Shown piece after piece: positions 1 through 5,828 of a stretch of DNA of 11,131 bases. The number at the start of each line of letters is the position of its first letter. Position 1 is the first letter of the stretch. The notes beneath the pieces are model-generated. The model was not told the DNA's origin, did not search any database, and saw only the letters and a program-made list of their open reading frames with translations. The DNA is taken from the NCBI GenBank assembly GCA_947584125.1, contig CANPWI010000042.1, forward strand, positions 1 to 11,131, written 5' to 3'. The position numbers and the translations under genes were made by a program. Source of the DNA: an uncultured Clostridia bacterium (GTDB lineage: Bacteria > Bacillota > Clostridia > TANB77 > CAG-508).

Positions 1-492
1 GCAAAAAGAAGAATAAAAAATCAAAATATACAAAATGGTTCTATATTTATAGCAAAAATGCAAACAGATGGAATAGGCACGCATAATAGAAAATGGTATA
101 CAGAAAAAGGGGCAAATATAACCTTCACACTAGTTTTGTATCCAAACTGCAATATAAACAAGCTAAAAAATTTAACAATAATAATAGCAGAATGTATAGT
201 AAAATCTATAAATAATTTATACAATATAAATTTAGAAATAAAATATCCAAATGATGTAGTATATAATGGAAAAAAGTTAGCTGGAATTTTAACAGAAAGT
301 ATAACACAAAAGGAAATTGTTAAAGAACTAATAATAGGAATAGGAATAAATGTTAATCAAAATAAATTTGAAGAAGATGTAAAAGATATTGCAATATCTT
401 TAAAAAATATATTAAAAAAAGATTTAAAAAAAGAAGAAATAATTTCTGAATTTTTAAACATATTTGAAGAAAAATATGAAGCATTAATATGA
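1..492 (+). CDS. birA: Biotin--[acetyl-CoA-carboxylase] ligase, 3' part
   Basis: The 5' end lies outside the window; the frame is open from base 1, so the ATG at 58 is probably internal. BirA activates biotin with ATP and attaches it to the target lysine of AccB, encoded further along this cluster. The visible 163 residues match the catalytic domain: QTDGIG (the family's QTxGRG biotin/ATP loop, here with Ile in place of the usual Arg), a conserved Trp shortly after it, KYPNDV (family KWPND), GKKLAGILTES and IGIGINVN. The protein ends at FEEKYEALI, where many homologues continue into a C-terminal SH3-like domain of about 50 residues. That domain is absent here, and reading on past the TGA gives nothing resembling it. 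Whether an N-terminal DNA-binding domain exists cannot be seen. The identification is from motifs read by eye. Confidence 0.9.
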   Translation, partial: AKRRIKNQNIQNGSIFIAKMQTDGIGTHNRKWYTEKGANITFTLVLYPNCNINKLKNLTIIIAECIVKSINNLYNINLEIKYPNDVVYNGKKLAGILTESITQKEIVKELIIGIGINVNQNKFEEDVKDIAISLKNILKKDLKKEEIISEFLNIFEEKYEALI

Positions 493-498
493 CTACTC

Positions 499-534
499 AG
501 TCTAATAGACTTTTTCTTAAAAATATTATATAAA
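499..534 (+). promoter_or_regulatory. Candidate promoter with overlapping palindrome upstream of fabH
   Basis: A -35-like TAGACT (506-511; 4 of 6 to TTGACA) is followed after exactly 17 bp by TATAAA (529-534; 5 of 6 to TATAAT). The palindrome AGTCT-AAT-AGACT (499-511) overlaps the -35 box and is a candidate operator. A start point near 541 would leave a short leader before the fabH ribosome binding site (GGGAG, 551-555). The same palindrome followed by five Ts could be read as a weak terminator for birA, but a 5-bp stem with a 3-base loop is poor. AT-rich DNA yields promoter-like boxes by chance, so this remains a candidate. Confidence 0.4.
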
Positions 535-563
535 ATATAAAAGGGAAAAAGGGAGTACAATTT

Positions 564-1493
564 ATGGAAAATATAGAAATAATTGCAACAGGCTCATATT
601 TGCCTAAAGAAATAATTACAAATGAAAAATTAAACCAAAAATTCAAATTAGAAGAAAACTGGATAGAACATAGAACTGGTATAAAACAAAGATTTATCTC
701 AAAAGAAGAAAGTATTGAAGAACTAGCAAAAAAATCTATAGAAGATTTAATTCAAAAAAATAATTTTGATATAAAAAAAGTAGAAATGATTATTGTAGCA
801 ACAACATCAACTGCTAAATTAATGCCAGGAATATCTTTTTTAATGCAAAAAGAATTTAACATACCGAAATGTATATGTATGGATATACTAGTAGGGTGTA
901 GCGGATACATAAATGCAATAGATATAATAAGAAAATATATTGCAATGGGAGAAATACAATATGGATTAGTTATTGGAGTAGAAAAAATATCTGAATATTT
1001 AGATAATAAAGATATTAACACACTTGCAATACTAGGAGATGGTGCAGGTGCAACACTAATCGGAAAAAGCAATGTGAAAAAAGAATATTTCAGCAATATA
1101 GAAAGTTTAGGTCAAGAAGGTCAAATTTTAACATGTAATAATAACGAAAGTTTATATATGGATGGAAAATCAGTATATAAATTTGGAGTTACAAAAACAG
1201 TAGAAAATATAGAAAACTTATTAGAAAAAACAAATACAAAAATTGATGAAATAAAATATATAATTCCACATCAATCTAATATAAAAATCTTAAACAGCAT
1301 ATTAAAACGATTAAACATAGAAAAAGAAAAAGCATACATAAACATAGAAGAAATAGGAAACACATTTAATGCAAGCATACCAATTTGCCTAGATGAAATG
1401 TACAATAAAAAATTATTAAAAAATGGAGATAAAGTAATACTAATTGGATATGGCGGTGGACTAAATATAGGTAGTATTTTAATAGAAATATAA
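564..1493 (+). CDS. fabH: 3-oxoacyl-ACP synthase III (KAS III)
   Basis: FabH starts fatty-acid chains by condensing an acyl-CoA primer with malonyl-ACP in the cytoplasm. The 309-residue product has normal family length. The thiolase-fold Cys-His-Asn triad is present: Cys112 in LVGCSGY, His236 in IPHQSN and Asn266 in GNTFNASIP. The N-terminal ENWIEHRTGIKQR, the LGDGAGA segment and the C-terminal IGYGGGLNIGS are also typical. The first catalytic motif reads GCSGY rather than the common ACAGF; this looks like normal family variation, but may bear on primer choice (straight versus branched), which cannot be read from sequence by eye. The start is the ATG 8 bases after GGGAG. It is the first fab gene after birA and is followed 24 bp later by fabD, consistent with one operon. 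Confidence 0.95.
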   Translation: MENIEIIATGSYLPKEIITNEKLNQKFKLEENWIEHRTGIKQRFISKEESIEELAKKSIEDLIQKNNFDIKKVEMIIVATTSTAKLMPGISFLMQKEFNIPKCICMDILVGCSGYINAIDIIRKYIAMGEIQYGLVIGVEKISEYLDNKDINTLAILGDGAGATLIGKSNVKKEYFSNIESLGQEGQILTCNNNESLYMDGKSVYKFGVTKTVENIENLLEKTNTKIDEIKYIIPHQSNIKILNSILKRLNIEKEKAYINIEEIGNTFNASIPICLDEMYNKKLLKNGDKVILIGYGGGLNIGSILIEI

Positions 1494-1517
1494 ATTATAA
1501 AGAAAGAAGGAATAAAA

Positions 1518-2462
1518 ATGAAATTAGGATTTGTTTTTCCAGGTCAAGGAGCACAATTTGTAGGAATGGGAAAAGATTTATACGAAAATTTTGAAGAGGT
1601 TAGAAATATATATGAAACAGCAAAAAATATTACAGGAATTGATGTTGCAAAATTAACTTATGAATCTACAGAAGAAGAATTATCAGAAACTAAAAATACA
1701 CAAATATGTATTTTAGTTATGAGTCTTGCAATTTTAGAATTGCTTAAAAAATATAAAATAGAAGCAGATATTTCAGCAGGCCTTAGTTTAGGAGAATATA
1801 CAGCACTAATATATAGTGGATATATTAATAAAGAAGATGGAATGAAAATTGTGCAAAAAAGAGGAGAATATATGCAAGAAAGTGTTCCAAATGGGGAATG
1901 GGCAATGGCAGCAATTATTGGATTAGAAGATGAAAAAGTAGAAGAAGCTTGTAAACTTTCAAAAGAAGCAGGATTTGTAGTTCCAGCAAATTATAATTGC
2001 CCAGGCCAAGTAGCAATATCAGGAGAAAAAAAAGCTGTACTTGTAGCAATGGAAAAAGCAAAAGAATTAGGAGCAAAAAGAGCTATTGAACTAAAAACAA
2101 GTGGACCATTTCATACAGAAAAACTAATTACAGCAACATATAAACTAGAAAAAGAATTAGATAAAATAAAAATTAATAATAATGCTTCAAAAAAAGTAAT
2201 TAAAAATATAGATGCACAAGAATATAATGAAAAAGATGATATAAAAGGTATATTATCAAAACACATTATATCACCTGTAAAATTTAGCGCATCAGTACAA
2301 AACATGATAAATCAAGGAGTAGATACATTTATTGAAATTGGCCCAGGAAAAGTATTATCAGGCTTTATAAAAAAGATTAACAAAGAGGTTAAAATTCTAA
2401 ATATACAAGATGTAGAAAGTTTAAACAATACAATATCTTATATAGCTGACCACCAAGTCTAA
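1518..2462 (+). CDS. fabD: Malonyl-CoA:ACP transacylase
   Basis: FabD moves malonate from coenzyme A to the phosphopantetheine arm of ACP, supplying extender units to FabH and FabF. The 314-residue protein has the family landmarks: FPGQGAQ (residues 7-13), the nucleophile Ser90 in GLSLGEY, Arg115 in QKRGEYM (carboxylate binding), and the catalytic His199 in GPFHT. The C-terminal IEIGPGKVLSGF segment is also typical. The residue before the nucleophile is Leu (GLSLGEY) where many homologues have His (GHSLGEY); the catalytic Ser and His themselves are unchanged. The ATG follows AGAAGG (1505-1510) at good spacing. The 66-bp gap to fabG holds a TATAAT (2485-2490), but no convincing -35 box. Confidence 0.95.
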   Translation: MKLGFVFPGQGAQFVGMGKDLYENFEEVRNIYETAKNITGIDVAKLTYESTEEELSETKNTQICILVMSLAILELLKKYKIEADISAGLSLGEYTALIYSGYINKEDGMKIVQKRGEYMQESVPNGEWAMAAIIGLEDEKVEEACKLSKEAGFVVPANYNCPGQVAISGEKKAVLVAMEKAKELGAKRAIELKTSGPFHTEKLITATYKLEKELDKIKINNNASKKVIKNIDAQEYNEKDDIKGILSKHIISPVKFSASVQNMINQGVDTFIEIGPGKVLSGFIKKINKEVKILNIQDVESLNNTISYIADHQV

Positions 2463-2528
2463 TGCTTTTTTAAAAGTTTTATTATATAATATTTAAGTAA
2501 AAAATAGATATTTGAAAGGAAGAATAAA

Positions 2529-3269
2529 ATGAGTGAAAGAAAAGTAGCATTAATTACAGGTGCAACAAGAGGAATAGGAAAAGAGGTAGCAATTGAACTT
2601 GCTAAAAACGGATTTGATATTTCAGCAAACTATAGAAGCAAAGGTCCAGAAATGGATGCATTAAAAGAAGAATTAGAAGGATATGGCGCAAAAGTAGTTT
2701 TTGTTCAAGGTGATGTATCAAACTTTGAAGACACAGAAAAAATGGTAAAAGAAACAATAGAAACATTAGGAAAAATAGATGTACTTGTTAATAATGCAGG
2801 AATAACAAAAGATGGATTAATTATGAGAATGAAAAAAGAAGACTTTGAAAGTGTAATAAATATAAATTTAGTTGGAACATTTAATGTAACAAGAAATGTA
2901 ATACCATATATGATAAAACAAAAATCAGGAAGAATTATAAATGTATCATCAGTGGTTGGAGTTACAGGAAATGCAGGTCAAACAAATTACTCAGCATCAA
3001 AAGCAGGAATTATTGGATTTACAAAAAGTTTAGCAAAAGAGGTTGCAAGTAGAAACATATTAGTAAATGCAATAGCACCAGGATTTATAGCTACAAGCAT
3101 GACAGAAGTATTATCAGATAGTGTAAAAGAAGGAATTAATGCACAAATACCACTAAAAAGAATGGGAACAGCAAACGAGGTAGCAAGAGTAGTTAAATTC
3201 TTATCATCAGATGATAGTTCATATATAACAGGTCAAGTTATAAATATAGATGGTGGCATGGTTATGTAA
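2529..3269 (+). CDS. fabG: 3-oxoacyl-ACP reductase
   Basis: FabG carries out the first, NADPH-dependent reduction of the elongation cycle (3-ketoacyl-ACP to 3-hydroxyacyl-ACP). The 246-residue product is a classical short-chain dehydrogenase: TGATRGIG cofactor loop (residues 10-17), NNAG (88-91), and the catalytic Ser141, Tyr154 and Lys158 (NVSSVVG and YSASK). IAPGFIATSMT and the C-terminal GQVINIDGGMVM match FabG rather than other SDRs, and the position between fabD and fabF supports this substrate. The start is preceded by GAAAGGAAG. fabF follows after 24 bp, so the two are almost certainly co-transcribed. Confidence 0.95.
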   Translation: MSERKVALITGATRGIGKEVAIELAKNGFDISANYRSKGPEMDALKEELEGYGAKVVFVQGDVSNFEDTEKMVKETIETLGKIDVLVNNAGITKDGLIMRMKKEDFESVININLVGTFNVTRNVIPYMIKQKSGRIINVSSVVGVTGNAGQTNYSASKAGIIGFTKSLAKEVASRNILVNAIAPGFIATSMTEVLSDSVKEGINAQIPLKRMGTANEVARVVKFLSSDDSSYITGQVINIDGGMVM

Positions 3270-3293
3270 TTTTAAGTTAAAAGGGAGAAGAAT

Positions 3294-4532
3294 ATGGAAA
3301 GAAGAGTTGTTATAACAGGATTAGGAGCAATAACTCCTATTGGAAACAATGTAGAAGAATTTTGGAATGGAATTAAAGAAGGAAAATGTGGAATTGATAA
3401 AATCACACACTTTGATACAGAAAATTTTAAAGTAAAACTTGCAGCAGAAGTAAAAGGATACAATCCAGAAGAACACTTTGATAGAAGAGAAACAAAAAGA
3501 ATAGGAAAATTTTCACAATTTGCTATTGTTGCAGCAAGAGAAGCTGTAAAAGATGCAAATATAGATGTAAATAAAATTGATGCAGAGAGATTTGGAGTTG
3601 CAATAAGCACTGGTATTGGAGCATTAGACACTATAGAAGAACAAGTTACAACATATATAAATAAAGGACCTGACAGAATATCTCCAATGTATATACCAAT
3701 GAGTATTGTAAATATGGCAGCAGGAAATGTATCAATAGATATTGGAGCAAAAGGAGAATCTTTCTCAATGGTTACAGCATGTGCAACAGGAACACATTCT
3801 ATTGGAGAAAGTTATAGAATAATAAAACATGGTTATCAAGACCTAATGCTTGCAGGTGGATGTGAAGCATCAATTACACCAACAGGAATTGCAGGATTTA
3901 TGAACCTTAAAGCATTATCACAAGAAACAGATAAAACAAGAGCAAGTATACCATTCGACAAAGAAAGAAATGGATTTGTAATGGGAGAAGGAGCAGGAGT
4001 TGTTATACTAGAAGAATTAGAACATGCTAAAAAAAGAGGAGCAAAAATATATGCTGAAATAATTGGATATGGAGCAACATCAGATGCTTTCCACATTACA
4101 TCACCAGCACCTGAAGGAGAAGGTGGTGCAAGAGCAATGAAAAATGCTATTAAAGACGCAAATATAAAACCAGAAGAAATAACATATATAAATGCACATG
4201 GAACATCAACACACTTAAACGATTCTTGTGAAACTATGGCAGTAAAAAAAGCATTAGGTGAAGCAAGCAAAAATGTAATGATGAGTTCAACTAAAGGAAA
4301 CACAGGTCACATGCTAGGTGCAGCAGGAGGAATTGAAACAATAGTATGTGTAAAAGCAATTGAAGACGGATTTATACCAGCAACAATAGGTTACAAAGTT
4401 CCAGATGAAGAATGTGATTTAGATATAGTTCCAAATGAAGGAAGAAAAAAAGAGGTAAAAATTGCAATGTCAAATTCACTAGGATTTGGTGGACACAATA
4501 GCACTTTAATATTAAAAAAATATGAAGATTAA
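3294..4532 (+). CDS. fabF: 3-oxoacyl-ACP synthase II (KAS II)
   Basis: FabF is the elongating condensing enzyme, joining acyl-ACP to malonyl-ACP with loss of CO2. At 412 residues it has standard length. The KAS I/II Cys-His-His centre is intact: Cys163 in TACATGTHS, His302 in NAHGTSTHLND and His339 in GNTGHMLGAAG; GEGAGVVILEE and the C-terminal NSLGFGGHNS are also present. It is the only KAS I/II-type synthase visible here, so with FabH starting the chains it could perform all elongation encoded by this cluster. The start follows AAAGGGAGAAG. In many related clusters acpP lies next to fabF or fabG; no ACP-like sequence (a DSL motif) was found here. The TAA is followed at once by the accB ribosome binding site. 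Confidence 0.95.
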   Translation: MERRVVITGLGAITPIGNNVEEFWNGIKEGKCGIDKITHFDTENFKVKLAAEVKGYNPEEHFDRRETKRIGKFSQFAIVAAREAVKDANIDVNKIDAERFGVAISTGIGALDTIEEQVTTYINKGPDRISPMYIPMSIVNMAAGNVSIDIGAKGESFSMVTACATGTHSIGESYRIIKHGYQDLMLAGGCEASITPTGIAGFMNLKALSQETDKTRASIPFDKERNGFVMGEGAGVVILEELEHAKKRGAKIYAEIIGYGATSDAFHITSPAPEGEGGARAMKNAIKDANIKPEEITYINAHGTSTHLNDSCETMAVKKALGEASKNVMMSSTKGNTGHMLGAAGGIETIVCVKAIEDGFIPATIGYKVPDEECDLDIVPNEGRKKEVKIAMSNSLGFGGHNSTLILKKYED

Positions 4533-4545
4533 TAAGGAGGTATTT

Positions 4546-4968
4546 ATGAAATACGAAGAAATTAAAAGATTAATGGATGACATGGGAGAATCAAAATTAA
4601 CATCAATAGACATTGAATTCCCAGACGGAGTAAAAATAAGTATGAAAAAAGAAGCAGAAACAAAAGAAAAAAAAGAAACATTACCAATAGTTAAAGAACC
4701 TCAATCAATGATAATAAACGAAGAAAAAATTGATGGAAAAGAAATAAAATCACCAATGGTTGGAACATTCTATTCTAAATCATCTCCAACAGCTAACAAA
4801 TATGTAGAGGTAGGAAGCAAAGTAAAAAAAGGAGATATTCTATGTATAATAGAAGCAATGAAACTTATGAACGAAATAGAATCTGAATTTGATGGTGAAA
4901 TAGTAAAAATATGTGTTGAAGACGGAGAAATGGTAGATTACGGAAAAACATTATTTATAATTAAATAA
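4546..4968 (+). CDS. accB: Biotin carboxyl carrier protein of acetyl-CoA carboxylase
   Basis: AccB carries the biotin that shuttles the carboxyl group between AccC and AccA/AccD. From the ATG at 4546, 5 bases after a perfect AAGGAGG (4534-4540), the protein has 140 residues. An in-frame ATG at 4522 lies inside the end of fabF and lacks a ribosome binding site, so it was rejected. Residues 1-35 form the conserved N-terminal segment (IKRLMDDMGES, then IEFPDGVKISMKK). A charged linker follows, then the biotinyl domain from about residue 65. Its biotin-accepting lysine is Lys106 in IEAMKLMNE, the substrate for the BirA encoded at the left edge. The insertion after SPMVGTFY (the 'thumb') is typical of AccB and separates it from lipoyl domains. 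Confidence 0.95.
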   Translation: MKYEEIKRLMDDMGESKLTSIDIEFPDGVKISMKKEAETKEKKETLPIVKEPQSMIINEEKIDGKEIKSPMVGTFYSKSSPTANKYVEVGSKVKKGDILCIIEAMKLMNEIESEFDGEIVKICVEDGEMVDYGKTLFIIK

Positions 4969-5000
4969 AAGAGAGAAAAACAAAAAAGTTTTTCTCTCTT
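4969..5000. terminator. Perfect 13-bp hairpin between accB and the antisense gene
   Basis: AAGAGAGAAAAAC (4969-4981) and its exact reverse complement (4988-5000) enclose a six-A loop (4982-4987). The stem begins one base after the accB stop and lies 14 bases past the end of the opposing minus-strand gene. On the minus strand the stem runs directly into TTTTATTTAA, a reasonable U-tract, so it fits best as terminator of the antisense gene. On the + strand it is followed by AAGGAAC without a U-run, so accB transcripts may partly read through to fabZ. Direction and strength are inferred. Confidence 0.7.
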
Positions 5001-5013
5001 AAGGAACAAATTA

Positions 5014-5247
5014 TTAAAGGCGAACTATATCAAACTCAGTGCCAAGCTTTTTGCATGTTGGTGTATAACCAAGCATACCTAAAGTTGACTTTTTAAGTTT
5101 GCTACTGTACCTACTAGAAGAATCAAGACATATCTTAATTTTCTTAGCATAGTTAGACAGTACAATTTGCCTGTGAAGGATATCTAAAAGTATCCGTTGT
5201 TTTGGATTGCTTTCTAATTCCTTCCGTAATTTGTTAATGTCGTACAT
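5014..5247 (-). CDS. Small basic protein of unknown function, antisense within the fab/acc cluster
   Basis: I do not recognise this 77-residue protein. It is strongly basic (11 Lys and 5 Arg against 7 Asp/Glu) and has two cysteines (Cys40, Cys65). Residues 4-40 look alpha-helical; the Ser/Lys-rich middle (43-55) leads to GMLGYTPTC. No signal peptide or membrane segment is visible; nucleic-acid binding is only a guess from charge. It is probably a real gene: it has an excellent AAAGGAGGT ribosome binding site (5257-5265) 9 bases before the ATG, a good promoter just upstream, and a hairpin terminator 14 bases after the stop. Codon use differs from the neighbours. None of its five arginines uses AGA (CGG twice, AGG twice, CGC once), leucine is mostly CTT, and G+C is about 34% by hand count. 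This suggests acquisition by transfer. Confidence 0.65.
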   Translation of the reverse strand: MYDINKLRKELESNPKQRILLDILHRQIVLSNYAKKIKICLDSSSRYSSKLKKSTLGMLGYTPTCKKLGTEFDIVRL

Positions 5248-5256
5248 TATTTTACG

Positions 5257-5265
5257 ACCTCCTTT
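5257..5265 (-). promoter_or_regulatory. Consensus ribosome binding site of the antisense small gene
   Basis: AAAGGAGGT on the minus strand, 9 bases before the ATG at 5247, is among the strongest Shine-Dalgarno matches in the window and supports this start. Its first five bases (AAAGG) belong to the right arm of the inverted repeat, so pairing with the left arm in the transcript could partly mask it. Confidence 0.7.
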
Positions 5266-5274
5266 AATAAAAAT

Positions 5275-5302
5275 TTGTTACTTGAATATTTTAACATAAA
5301 AT
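5275..5302 (+). promoter_or_regulatory. Candidate promoter for fabZ
   Basis: TTGTTA (5275-5280) and TAAAAT (5297-5302) are spaced 16 bp apart on the + strand, about 30 bases before the fabZ ATG. If the hairpin after accB stops some transcription, this could re-supply the fabZ-accCDA-fabI segment. It interleaves with the opposing minus-strand promoter. Each box matches its consensus only partly and the DNA is AT-rich. Confidence 0.35.
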
Positions 5303-5316
5303 AAATAAAAAAGCAA
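5288..5316 (-). promoter_or_regulatory. Promoter of the antisense small gene
   Basis: Read on the minus strand, TTGCTT (5311-5316) is followed after exactly 17 bp by TAAAAT (5288-5293). Transcription would start near 5281, leaving a leader of about 34 bases that begins almost exactly at the outer end of the right inverted-repeat arm. The -35 box lies beside the fabZ ribosome binding site, so the two units may interfere with each other. Confidence 0.5.
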
Positions 5317-5332
5317 TGAAAGGAAAATAAAA

Positions 5333-5755
5333 ATGTTAAATATAAATGATATAATGGAAATAATTCCACAAAGACCACCATTTCTAATGATAGAAAAGGT
5401 AGAAAGTCTAGTACCAGGAGAGTCATGTATTGCATATAAAACAGTATGTATAAATGAACCACACTTTCAAGGGCATTTTCCTGGAAATCCAATAATGCCA
5501 GGTGTACTAATAATAGAGGCGCTTGCACAAACAGGTGCTGTTGCAATATTATCATTAGATGAATATAAAGGAAAAAATGCATTATTTGGTGGAGTAGATA
5601 AATTAAGATTCAAAAAACAAGTAGTACCAGGAGATGTATTAAAATTAGAGGTAAAAATAATAAAAAGAAAAGGCCCAATAGGTGTTGGAGAAGCAGTTGC
5701 AACAGTTGACGGAAAAGTAGCAGTAAAAGGAGAATTAACATTTGCAATAGTATAA
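5333..5755 (+). CDS. fabZ: 3-hydroxyacyl-ACP dehydratase
   Basis: FabZ removes water from 3-hydroxyacyl-ACP to give trans-2-enoyl-ACP, the third step of the elongation cycle. The 140-residue single hot-dog-fold protein has the catalytic pair His48 (HFQGHFPG) and Glu62 (MPGVLIIEALAQ), separated by the family's usual 14 residues. IIPQRPPFLMIEKV at the N-terminus and KLRFKKQVVPGDVL in the second half are also characteristic. The His-to-Glu spacing and short length match FabZ rather than the longer FabA isomerase, so no unsaturated-fatty-acid branch is visible here. The start follows GAAAGG (5318-5323). It is separated from accB by the antisense unit, the only large gap (364 bp) in the cluster; 73 bp separate it from accC. 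Confidence 0.95.
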   Translation: MLNINDIMEIIPQRPPFLMIEKVESLVPGESCIAYKTVCINEPHFQGHFPGNPIMPGVLIIEALAQTGAVAILSLDEYKGKNALFGGVDKLRFKKQVVPGDVLKLEVKIIKRKGPIGVGEAVATVDGKVAVKGELTFAIV

Positions 5756-5828
5756 TATGCAAATTTAATTAACCAAAGACTAACATAAATGATAAAAGTA
5801 ATTATAAAATTATAATAAGGAGACTAAA

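Larger units (their letters stand above)
5001..5283. repeat. Imperfect terminal inverted repeat enclosing the antisense gene
   Basis: The left arm is 5001-5020 and the right arm is 5261-5283. Reverse-complemented, the right arm matches 19 of the 20 left-arm bases, with one mismatch (5004 opposite 5280) and a 3-base indel in the central T run. The innermost 10 bases (TTATTAAAGG at 5011-5020; CCTTTAATAA at 5261-5270) match perfectly. The arms frame the minus-strand gene almost exactly: the left arm contains its stop codon and the right arm contains the start of its AAAGGAGGT ribosome binding site. No flanking target-site duplication is visible. It may be the ends of a small mobile cassette or an RNA element. 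Confidence 0.6.

Noticed and set aside
2463..2528. Possible promoter or terminator in the fabD-fabG gap (TATAAT at 2485-2490; CTTTT-TT-AAAAG at 2465-2476).
   Set aside because: There is no -35 box at suitable spacing, and the hairpin has a 2-base loop with an almost all-AT stem. Both are expected by chance in such AT-rich DNA.
5247..5582. 111-codon minus-strand open frame opposite fabZ.
   Set aside because: It lies antisense to the conserved fabZ frame, has no ribosome binding site, and has leucine/phenylalanine-rich content typical of shadow frames.
5801..5828. TATAAT at 5811-5816 before accC as a separate promoter.
   Set aside because: The position 17 bp upstream reads AATGAT, with little resemblance to a -35 box.
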